From Candidatus Thorarchaeota archaeon (GTDB taxonomy: Archaea; Asgardarchaeota; Thorarchaeia; Thorarchaeales; Thorarchaeaceae), in the NCBI GenBank assembly GCA_004524595.1, contig SDOA01000131.1:1-10201 (forward strand): a stretch of 10,201 nt of DNA. Reading direction: 5' to 3'. Shown here piece by piece: positions 1 to 6,279 of this stretch. The number at the start of each line of letters is the position of its first letter. Positions within the stretch are counted from its first letter, which is position 1. The notes below the pieces were generated by a model, which saw only the letters and a program-made list of their open reading frames with translations, had not been told where the DNA came from and ran no database searches. The translations under genes and the position numbers were made by a program.

Positions 1-477
1 CAGATAGTAGTATCTCATTTGGCAGGAGAGCTACTTAATCTCCGTAGAAGAAATGAAATACCTCCGTTCCTCCTTGTGCTTGAAGAGGCTCATCAATTCT
101 GTCCTGAGAGTCGTCATGAACTAGCTCTTCCCAAAGGTCGTATTGAAACCATAGCCCGTGAGGGTCGCAAATTTCATGCACTCCTTTGCTTAATATCTCA
201 GAGACCCGTAAAGCTATCAACAACTGTTCTTAGTCAATGCAGTAATCAAGCAATTCTAAGATGTACCAATCCTTATGATTTAGAGCATATTGGCAAATCA
301 AGTGAAGGAATCGATCGCGCCTCCCTTGATGCCATAACAACACTTGAAATTGGAGAGGCTCTGTTTATAGGAGAAACTGTTTCAGTTCCTACATTTGTGA
401 AGATTCGACAGAGAAAATTCGAACCAGCTGGACTCTCTCAAACTCTAAGTGAGGTAATAAAAAAAGCTGAAAGATAA
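1..477 (+). CDS. herA: HerA-like bipolar DNA helicase/ATPase, C-terminal part (5' end outside window)
   Basis: The reading frame is open from the first base and ends at TAA 475-477, giving the last 158 residues of a larger protein. It reads QIVVSHLAGELLN and then a hydrophobic strand ending in acidic residues, FLLVLEEAHQFCPE (about residues 23-36), the Walker B motif of HerA/FtsK-type ATPases. Next come REGRKFHALLCLISQRP (about 48-64), a sensor-like segment ending in the SQRP typical of the family, and LSQCSNQAILR (about 71-81). The Walker A P-loop must lie upstream. HerA forms a hexameric DNA-translocating motor that works with NurA nuclease in Mre11-Rad50-linked end resection. The usual partner nurA is not downstream here. 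A TTG at 19 could be mistaken for a start, but the protein similarity continues upstream of it. Family assignment is firm; whether this is the repair HerA or a paralogue is not decidable from this fragment. Confidence 0.85.
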   Translation, partial: QIVVSHLAGELLNLRRRNEIPPFLLVLEEAHQFCPESRHELALPKGRIETIAREGRKFHALLCLISQRPVKLSTTVLSQCSNQAILRCTNPYDLEHIGKSSEGIDRASLDAITTLEIGEALFIGETVSVPTFVKIRQRKFEPAGLSQTLSEVIKKAER

Positions 478-556
478 AATGTTGAACGACCTCCCCACAA
501 CTCTGATAAGACCAAGCTATGATTTTATTTAATTGAAAACAGGTGGGTTCCGGTCC

Positions 557-1195
557 TTGAAAGAAAATGAACTGAACGAAATCAGACAATTGATTGAAAT
601 AATGCAGTCTGGTCTTGTTGAGTTGTTTGAACAGCTCAGAGAGCTACGAGAAAGATTGCATATTGTTACAGGATTATCTTCAGAGTCTACACCCTCAATA
701 ATACCGTTATTCTCAGAAATAAAAACTATAGTTGATAAATTTGAAAATGATTCTGCTATTGATACGAAAGAGAACAATTCTGATGACGCAGTCAAGCTCA
801 AGCCTCAAACTGACTCTTCTGTTAAACACTCTTCTGAATCAGAAACAGAACAAATGCCGCAGGCCTCAAGTACTGATGAGTTAGATGGTGATCACACAGA
901 TGGAACCACCACTGATGCCAAAGTCAGCAGAGTGTTAGATCCCATTGCGCATGAACTTCGAACCGGTGAGGCAACTGCCGATATCATTCTAGAATATCTT
1001 CAAACAGCAAAAGAGTATCTTATAGATGATGAAGAGCATAAAAAGAAGGTTGGTCGAGACATGGATATTGTCCTAAACTTTTTGAAAGCACGAGGTAAAC
1101 GAGCGATAAGGACCGAAGAAAGAGATAATATTCTAAAAAGGATACGTCGCTGGAAAGCCCATCTTGTTAGTTATTCAGGCTCTCCAGCCAAGTGA
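557..1195 (+). CDS. Unrecognised protein with N-terminal coiled coil, acidic linker and helical C-terminal domain
   Basis: I do not recognise a family. The roughly 212-residue protein has three parts. Residues 1-42 are a charged amphipathic helix rich in Glu, Leu and Arg, probably a coiled coil (for example LFEQLRELRERL). Residues about 65-125 form a low-complexity, acidic Ser/Thr/Asp/Glu linker, surely disordered. Residues about 125-212 are helical and basic towards the end (ILKRIRRWKAHL), suggesting a small folded or nucleic-acid-binding module. There is no signal peptide or membrane segment. Start choice: TTG 557 has AGGTGG (541-546) about 10 bases upstream; TTG 533, directly after an in-frame TAA, would add 8 residues. 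The gene follows herA by 55-80 bases on the same strand, so co-transcription is plausible, and it converges on the minus-strand HTH gene. The reading frame is long and clean, so it is likely real; function is unknown. Confidence 0.7.
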   Translation: MKENELNEIRQLIEIMQSGLVELFEQLRELRERLHIVTGLSSESTPSIIPLFSEIKTIVDKFENDSAIDTKENNSDDAVKLKPQTDSSVKHSSESETEQMPQASSTDELDGDHTDGTTTDAKVSRVLDPIAHELRTGEATADIILEYLQTAKEYLIDDEEHKKKVGRDMDIVLNFLKARGKRAIRTEERDNILKRIRRWKAHLVSYSGSPAK

Positions 1196-1213
1196 CAATT
1201 GAAATGGAACATG

Positions 1214-1504
1214 CTATTCTAGGTCAATTATGATGCGCTTGACTTTCGTCTTTGATATCTTTTTCAGTCCATGTTGGCCTGGTTCATATCTGCACTCCAG
1301 TAAGTTTGCATCAGATAATATCTTTATTTGAGCACTGGCATTTGCCTCTGTTCCACCAAGGTGTCTTGCCACGCGGGTTACATCTTTCTCTCCAGAGAGA
1401 AGAAGCTGGAGAATCTTTAATCGAGTTCCTGATGACAAGGCACGTCCAATACGAAGTATTGCGTCTTTGTTATCAACTTGAATTGTTTCGGACAGTTGTT
1501 GCAC
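1214..1504 (-). CDS. ArsR-like winged helix-turn-helix transcriptional regulator
   Basis: A 96-residue single-domain protein. Residues 15-35 (ILRIGRALSSGTRLKILQLL) match the opening helix of ArsR-type winged helices. Residues 40-66 hold the helix-turn-helix, with DVTRVARHLGGTEANASAQI as the turn and recognition region, and 67-85 are the wing (NLLECRYEPGQHGLKKIS). There is one Cys (C71) and no ELCVCDL-type metal site, so metal sensing is not supported. It presumably acts as a DNA-binding dimer. The start is GTG 1502-1504, with an in-frame stop five codons upstream (1517-1519); GAGGTG overlaps this start, so the exact first codon is uncertain. It is transcribed divergently from the DUF460 gene and converges on the unknown protein gene, 18 bases apart. 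The 17-base inverted repeat in the divergent spacer is a candidate operator. The target genes and signal are unknown. Confidence 0.8.
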   Translation of the reverse strand: MQQLSETIQVDNKDAILRIGRALSSGTRLKILQLLLSGEKDVTRVARHLGGTEANASAQIKILSDANLLECRYEPGQHGLKKISKTKVKRIIIDLE

Positions 1505-1538
1505 CTCGTAAGTTTGCTATCTGATTGCTCAAGTGAGT

Positions 1539-1550
1539 CTTTATTATACT
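1539..1550 (-). promoter_or_regulatory. TATA-like box for the ArsR-like regulator
   Basis: Read on the minus strand this is AGTATAATAAAG. Archaeal transcription usually starts about 25 bases downstream of the TATA centre, which here falls near 1517-1520 and would give a leader of about 15 bases before GTG 1504. The call is by position and composition only. Confidence 0.4.
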
Positions 1551-1575
1551 TGTTGTTTTAGGATGGTTAATTTGG

Positions 1576-1582
1576 TATATAC
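1576..1582 (+). promoter_or_regulatory. TATA-like box for the DUF460 gene
   Basis: TATATAC in the divergent spacer, about 70 bases before the ATG at 1648, predicting transcription start near 1603-1606 and a leader of about 40 bases. A second AT-rich stretch, TAAATAATAATA at 1617-1628, lies 25 bases before the ATG and could instead drive a leaderless transcript. Sequence alone does not decide between them. Confidence 0.35.
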
Positions 1583-1598
1583 ATAATTGTTAATTATG
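1582..1598. repeat. 17-base inverted repeat, candidate operator
   Basis: CATAATT-GTT-AATTATG is a perfect 7-base inverted repeat with a 3-base spacer. It begins at the end of the TATATAC box and lies before the predicted transcription start of the DUF460 gene, in the spacer shared with the ArsR-like regulator. That size and place suit a dimeric winged-helix repressor. The repeat is all A/T except its outer pair and central G, so chance is a real alternative. Confidence 0.4.
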
Positions 1599-1647
1599 AA
1601 TAGGTTCATAGCCTGTCTAAATAATAATACCACGAGTGCTGAGCCAT

Positions 1648-3675
1648 ATGGGCGATGATAGTGGTAACGAATACATAATTGGTTTTGATATTCTTCCATC
1701 ATCTAGCCCAGACTCTAGAAAGGCTCCAAAATTTGCGTGTGTCATTTCTTGTAATGGTGTCATCATAGACGAGTACCCAGAACTTCCAAGAGGTGCATTG
1801 TTAAAATTAACCCGTGATATAGCTCCTAAATGGTTATGTACCGATAATATCTTCGAAATAGTTCCTGACAGTAAATCTCTATTTCATTTAGTCAACCGCA
1901 TTCCATTAGAAACAAGAATTGTTCAAGTGACTGGTGTTCCTCCACATCAAACACCTCTTAAAATATTAGCAAAACGGCATGGTCTTCTTGTACGAGGAAA
2001 ACCTACTCCACTAGAATCTGCAAAAATTATCGCTCAACTGGCATTCAAGGGAGTGGGACATTCAATAGAATGTTTTAGTGAACAGACAGAGATTAAGGTT
2101 TCAAGGGGTCGTAAACCAGGAAGGGGTGGTCAGAGCGCGAATAGATATCGACGTAGGATTCACTCGGAAATACAACAGATAACCCGCTTTATTGAATCTC
2201 AACTCAAAGCTGCAGAAATCCAATATGATATTGATATAAGAAGTTCCGATTTTGGATATTCTAGTGCACGACTAGTGACTAATGCACCGCTTCCAGTGGT
2301 CCGTAACTTGGTCGAAAGTAAACGTGGTGGGGATTTCAAAATCATAATATCCCCAGTACGAAAACGAGTTGAGTTTGTACCCCTACAACCAAAATCTGTT
2401 TCATCGTTGACAAAACCAAAATACTACATCCTTGGAATAGACCCAGGAACAACTGCAGCCTATTGCTTATTGACTTTTGATGGGACTGTGAAAACTTTAA
2501 GGAGCGGAAAAGGGTACACCAGGGCTGATATAATTCGTGAGATATATGAGAAAGGTATACCTGTGATGGTAGCTTCAGATGTACCAAATGCGCCTCATTT
2601 TGTGGAGAAGATTGCCAGTACTGTCAATGCTACAATATTCACACCAGGAAAACCAATCCCTGTAGCTGAGAAACAAGAATTGGCGAGAGAATTCTCTGAT
2701 ACCATACGAGTAAGAAACGCTCATGAGCGAGATGCACTTACTGCAGCTGTCTATGCATATAGAAGTATTCAACCCAAAATTCAACAGATTGATAAGATGA
2801 TACGTGAAGATCATTTAACTATCGACAGAAATCAGTTGATAGCGCTAGTGATCAAGGGTACATCAATAAACGAAGCAATGGCAAGTTTAGAAAGAGTCGA
2901 TTCGGAGTTTATTGAAAGTGTTCCTGAAGAGAAACCCGTACCTGTAGAAGAGTTGACACAAGAACGCTACGATTTATTGAAAGCAAAAACAGAACAACTA
3001 GTACTTGACAACACCCTGCTCTCGGAAGAAATCCACGACTTAAAACGCCTTATAGAATTCTTAAGATTCAGAGAAAGTGAACTGTCTGACAGTCTTGACA
3101 TAATAAACCGAGAAAACTATTGGAAGATAAAGCGCGATCGAGAAGTAGAGAAATCAAGAATTGCATTGAAGAAAGCTCAACAAGAGACTGATAAATTACG
3201 GAAAGAAATGGACACTCTGAGCAGTCGATTGCGCCTTCTGAAGGGTGTAAAGCATCTTGAGATACGAGGAGATATGATTGCAATTAAGGTGATTCCTCAT
3301 TTCACCCGTGAAAGCATAGATGAATACAATCATAGAGTAGGTCTTAAGCAGGGTGACATAGTCCTCTTTGAGGATGCTTCTGGTGGAGGTATTCAAACTG
3401 CAGGTCTCTTAATTGAAAAAGAGGTTCGTGCTGTAGTAGTAGATACTCCACTGTCTCATCTTCCACAAGAAGAGTTAGTCAAAGCACTCATTCCAGTTAT
3501 TAATGCTGCAGACGTAGAACTCAAACGCGTAGATGAGTTTGCGTTTATTAGTCGAAAGAAGTTTGAGAAAATATTCCAAATCTTTGTGAAAGATGTTAGA
3601 GAGCGAGCTCGAAGGAAAGGTGAAGAACAGCTAGTAGAACTTATAGAACGCTATAGAAGAGAGATTGAACGATAG
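1648..3675 (+). CDS. DUF460 family protein (COG2433-type), RuvC/YqgF-like RNase H fold with coiled coil
   Basis: A 675-residue protein matching the archaeal DUF460 family, predicted RNase H-fold nucleases of unproven function. Residues about 8-136 resemble an RNase H-like half (IIGFD at 10-14, LCTD at 63-66). Residues 153-171 are Arg/Gly-rich and basic, possibly nucleic-acid binding. Residues about 257-376 form the better-preserved RuvC/YqgF-like domain: GIDPGTT with D265, VASD with D311, and HERDALTAA with E360 and D362, all plausible metal ligands. Residues about 436-532 are a long Glu/Lys/Leu coiled coil. The C-terminal domain (about 537-675) includes GLKQGDIVLFEDASGGG and ends in a basic helix. 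Start: ATG 1648; GTG 1636 would add four residues. It lies divergent from an HTH gene and converges on lsm with four bases between stop codons. The RuvC-like fold suggests action on branched DNA or RNA, but that is inference. Confidence 0.85.
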   Translation: MGDDSGNEYIIGFDILPSSSPDSRKAPKFACVISCNGVIIDEYPELPRGALLKLTRDIAPKWLCTDNIFEIVPDSKSLFHLVNRIPLETRIVQVTGVPPHQTPLKILAKRHGLLVRGKPTPLESAKIIAQLAFKGVGHSIECFSEQTEIKVSRGRKPGRGGQSANRYRRRIHSEIQQITRFIESQLKAAEIQYDIDIRSSDFGYSSARLVTNAPLPVVRNLVESKRGGDFKIIISPVRKRVEFVPLQPKSVSSLTKPKYYILGIDPGTTAAYCLLTFDGTVKTLRSGKGYTRADIIREIYEKGIPVMVASDVPNAPHFVEKIASTVNATIFTPGKPIPVAEKQELAREFSDTIRVRNAHERDALTAAVYAYRSIQPKIQQIDKMIREDHLTIDRNQLIALVIKGTSINEAMASLERVDSEFIESVPEEKPVPVEELTQERYDLLKAKTEQLVLDNTLLSEEIHDLKRLIEFLRFRESELSDSLDIINRENYWKIKRDREVEKSRIALKKAQQETDKLRKEMDTLSSRLRLLKGVKHLEIRGDMIAIKVIPHFTRESIDEYNHRVGLKQGDIVLFEDASGGGIQTAGLLIEKEVRAVVVDTPLSHLPQEELVKALIPVINAADVELKRVDEFAFISRKKFEKIFQIFVKDVRERARRKGEEQLVELIERYRREIER

Positions 3676-3679
3676 ATTT

Positions 3680-3895
<216 letters not shown>

Positions 3896-3941
3896 CTTCT
3901 CGGACACATTGTACGCCTCTATTGAGAAGCCAATTGTGAGT

Positions 3942-3949
3942 ATTATAAA
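3942..3949 (-). promoter_or_regulatory. TATA-like box for the lsm gene
   Basis: Minus-strand TTTATAAT, about 50 bases upstream of the chosen ATG at 3895. Initiation about 25 bases downstream, near 3918-3920, would leave a leader of about 23 bases. This supports ATG 3895 and argues against the longer upstream reading frame, which would start before the promoter. Confidence 0.5.
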
Positions 3950-3997
3950 GCCTTTGCTACAATAGTATTTCCACACAAATCTGAATATAAGAATCAA

Positions 3998-4005
3998 CTT
4001 ATAAT
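3998..4005 (+). promoter_or_regulatory. TATA-like box for kae1-bud32
   Basis: CTTATAAT about 50 bases before ATG 4052, predicting a transcript start near 4027 and a short leader that includes the AAGGT ribosome binding site (4040-4044). A second AT-rich element, AGTATAATC at 4009-4017, would start transcription inside that site and is less likely. Confidence 0.45.
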
Positions 4006-4051
4006 GAAAGTATAATCTCATTCCATCCTTATTGAATTGAAGGTAATGAAT

Positions 4052-5041
4052 ATGCCACTAATCTGTCTTGGACTAGAAGGGACTGCGCACTCTTTTGGTG
4101 CAGGTATTGTCAAAGATAGTGGAATTATTTTATCTAACGAGTATGATATGCTACAAACGACAGAGGGTGGAATCCATCCACGAGAGGCAAGTAGACATCA
4201 TTCAGAGCAAGGTCCTACAATAATCAATCGTGCAATTCAAACCGCTGGTATTAATTACAAAGATATTGATATAATTGCATTTTCTAGAGGTCCTGGTCTA
4301 GGTCCCTGCTTACGAACAACTGCAACCATGGCACGGACACTGGCCCTAAAGCTTGCTATACCCCTTATTGACGTCAATCATTGTGTTGCTCATATTGAGA
4401 TTGGTTGTCTAGAATCAAAGTTTCAAGATCCAGTTACAGTGTACGTGTCTGGTGGAAATACCCAGATCATTGCCTTTGCGGGAGGACGATTCAGAACATT
4501 TGGAGAAACATTGGATATTGCAATTGGAAACATGTTGGATGTTCTTGGCAGAGAACTTGGTATGGGGTTTCCAGCAGGTCCTATTGTAGAAGAGAAGGCA
4601 CTAGAAGGGTCGACCTTCTATACTCTTCCCTATTCTGTAAAGGGAATGGACCTGAGCTACTCTGGAATGCTGACCGCAGCAAAGAAATTATTCTTAGATG
4701 GAGTAGCTCTCTCTGATATTTGTTTTAGTGTACAAGAAACCGCCTTTGGAATGCTTGCAGAGATTGCAGAACGCGCAATTGCTCATACTAAGAAGAGCGA
4801 ACTTCTTCTCACAGGCGGAGTTGCAAGGAACAGTCGTTTAACACAGATTCTTGATGGTGTAGCCAAACGGCATAATGTATCATTTCACAGAGTTTCACCT
4901 CAATTAGCTGGTGACCAAGGTGCAATGATTGCATGGAATGGAATTCTTCAGTATTCTGCAGGACACACCATTGAAATAGACAAATCAAGTGTTCTTCCTA
5001 AATGGAGAACGGACGAGCAGGATATTGTTTGGAGGGAATGA
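4052..5041 (+). CDS. kae1: Kae1 (TsaD/OSGEP family), KEOPS catalytic subunit
   Basis: Kae1 transfers the threonylcarbamoyl group to A37 of ANN-decoding tRNAs, making t6A, in the cytoplasmic KEOPS complex with Bud32, Pcc1 and Cgi121. The 329 residues cover the whole ASKHA-fold enzyme. Landmarks: LGLEGTAHSFG (6-16), HPREASRHH (42-50), SRGPGLGPCLR (78-88), the metal-binding HCVAH (H110, H114), VSGGNTQ (132-138), GMDLSYSGM (198-206), LTGGVARN (253-260) and AGDQGAMIAWNG (286-297), with D288 the third metal ligand. The usual CxDNGAMIA is slightly changed (C to A, N to Q) with the Asp kept. Start: ATG 4052 has AAGGT seven bases upstream and gives the normal N-terminus; TTG 4037 and ATG 4046 would add five or two residues. 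Its TGA overlaps the bud32 ATG, so the two are translationally coupled but not fused, unlike many euryarchaea. Confidence 0.96.
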   Translation: MPLICLGLEGTAHSFGAGIVKDSGIILSNEYDMLQTTEGGIHPREASRHHSEQGPTIINRAIQTAGINYKDIDIIAFSRGPGLGPCLRTTATMARTLALKLAIPLIDVNHCVAHIEIGCLESKFQDPVTVYVSGGNTQIIAFAGGRFRTFGETLDIAIGNMLDVLGRELGMGFPAGPIVEEKALEGSTFYTLPYSVKGMDLSYSGMLTAAKKLFLDGVALSDICFSVQETAFGMLAEIAERAIAHTKKSELLLTGGVARNSRLTQILDGVAKRHNVSFHRVSPQLAGDQGAMIAWNGILQYSAGHTIEIDKSSVLPKWRTDEQDIVWRE

Positions 5042-5670
5042 TTTTGAAAGAGATACTTGCACTCGGTGCTGAATCTTTAATATTCAAAATCAACAAGTGG
5101 AACCTACCCTTAATCCTGAAGTGGCGCCAAACAAAACCCTATCTCTTCAAGGACATCGATTCACAACTCAATCGTGCAAGAACAAATAGAGAATGTAAGA
5201 TGTTATCTATTGCTAGAATGCTTGGAGTTCCTACACCAGCTGTCTATTCAGTAGACCTTACGAATCACACAATATTAATGGACTATATTGAAGGAACCCA
5301 ATTCAAACAACTCACAGAAACACTGTCATCAAATAAGCTTGTCAGTCTATGCCAAAAGTTTGGTCATCTGATTGCACTTCTTCATAGAGGTGATGTCGTT
5401 CATGGGGATCCCACCACAAGTAATTTGATTGTTGATAGACGTTCTTTTCTATGGATGATAGATTTTGGTCTATCTGAAATGAATGCAACAGTTGAAATGA
5501 AAGGGGTTGACCTTCATCTAATTCGTCGGGCTCTGGAAACCACTCACTGGGAACTTGAAGAAATAATGTTAGAAGCTACGCTTGATGGCTATGTTGATAC
5601 AATGGGAGAAAATGCAAATAATGTGATTTCAAGAATGACTGAGATTCGAGAACGCGGTAGATATCACTAG
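5038..5670 (+). CDS. bud32: Bud32 (PRPK family), KEOPS kinase/ATPase subunit
   Basis: A small atypical protein kinase that in KEOPS acts mainly as an ATPase stimulating Kae1. The 210 residues match the family's minimal kinase: GAES (10-13) in the N-lobe, K28 in LILKWR as the likely ATP-binding lysine, RTNRECKML (48-56) with E52 as the helix-C acid, the catalytic loop HGDPTTSNL (122-130, D124 and N129), IDFGLS (141-146) for Mg binding, and the conserved C-terminal tail RERGRYH (204-210). The usual HGDLTTSN carries Pro for Leu here. The start ATG 5038 overlaps the Kae1 stop in an ATGA arrangement. GGAGGG at 5031-5036 is close to that ATG but well spaced (about 8 bases) for TTG 5044, so a start two codons later is possible. 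There is no fused Kae1 domain. About 110 bases separate it from the uS15 gene. Confidence 0.95.
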   Translation: MILKEILALGAESLIFKINKWNLPLILKWRQTKPYLFKDIDSQLNRARTNRECKMLSIARMLGVPTPAVYSVDLTNHTILMDYIEGTQFKQLTETLSSNKLVSLCQKFGHLIALLHRGDVVHGDPTTSNLIVDRRSFLWMIDFGLSEMNATVEMKGVDLHLIRRALETTHWELEEIMLEATLDGYVDTMGENANNVISRMTEIRERGRYH

Positions 5671-5710
5671 ATTAGATTTGTAAGATAAAAACCATCACCA
5701 CAAGGCAATC

Positions 5711-5717
5711 TTTATAT
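5711..5717 (+). promoter_or_regulatory. TATA-like box for the uS15 operon
   Basis: TTTATAT about 70 bases before the uS15 ATG. Initiation is expected near 5740, leaving a leader of about 40 bases that carries the GAGGT ribosome binding site at 5771-5775. It implies that uS15, the RecJ-like gene and pcc1 can be transcribed separately from kae1-bud32. Confidence 0.45.
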
Positions 5718-5782
5718 CAAAATCAATTGGCGAAGTGATAAACCCATATTTTTGGGAGATATTGAGTGTAGAGGTATTTCTA

Positions 5783-6244
5783 ATGGCAAGAATGCATACC
5801 CGACGCAAGGGTCAATCAGGAAGTAACCGACCATCGACTCTACGTGTACCTGAATGGATGGATAAGGAAAAGGATGCACAATGGGTAGAAGAGAAAGTGA
5901 TTGAACTTGCCAAGACAGGTAGTACTCCCTCTATGATTGGTATGACTCTCCGCGACCAATATGGCGTTCCCCTAGCTAAAATGATTACAGGTAAGAAAGT
6001 TATGGACATCCTTATAGAGAATAATCTTGAGAGGAGAGTTCCTGAAGATTTAAGAAATATGATCATCAAGGCGACAACTATTAGGCGTCACCTTGAAGAA
6101 AATAAGACTGATTTTGTTTCCAAACGAGGGCTTCAGCTTGTCGAGAGCAAAATCCATAGGCTCTCAAAATACTATCGTAAGAAAAAGGTCCTTCCTGCAG
6201 ATTGGAAATACAGTCCTGACCAAGCTGCGGTACTGCTAAGATAG
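5783..6244 (+). CDS. rps15: Small-subunit ribosomal protein uS15 (archaeal/eukaryotic S13e type)
   Basis: A component of the 30S subunit that binds the central domain of 16S rRNA. The 153-residue length and long N-terminal extension are those of the archaeal/eukaryotic type, about 65 residues longer than bacterial S15. The N-terminus MARMHTRRKGQSGSNRPS is typical; VEEKVIELAKTGSTPSMIGM and LRDQYGVPLAK follow (about 36-66). The core S15 fold is at about 85-135, ending LQLVESKIHRLSKYYRKKK. Start: ATG 5783 has GAGGT seven bases upstream; an in-frame extension to 5735 has no matching site and is not family sequence. It precedes the RecJ-like gene by 35 bases. The order uS15, RecJ-family gene, pcc1 is a recurring archaeal arrangement, which supports an operon. 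Confidence 0.97.
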   Translation: MARMHTRRKGQSGSNRPSTLRVPEWMDKEKDAQWVEEKVIELAKTGSTPSMIGMTLRDQYGVPLAKMITGKKVMDILIENNLERRVPEDLRNMIIKATTIRRHLEENKTDFVSKRGLQLVESKIHRLSKYYRKKKVLPADWKYSPDQAAVLLR

Positions 6245-6279
6245 TTTTATCATGATAAGCTTGTTTCTACAGGATTGAG

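Noticed and set aside
1252..1524. A plus-strand open frame of about 90 codons opposite the regulator.
   Set aside because: It is antisense to a clear winged-helix gene, has no recognisable protein features, and lacks a ribosome binding site.
3896..4021. A 42-codon upstream extension of the Lsm protein with a hydrophobic, signal-like start.
   Set aside because: It crosses the lsm TATA-like box and its predicted start site, and archaeal Lsm proteins are cytoplasmic and about 70-80 residues long.
4405..4716. A second plus-strand frame of about 100 codons inside kae1.
   Set aside because: It lies entirely within the highly conserved Kae1 frame and its Trp/Ser/Arg-rich product looks like a frame shadow.
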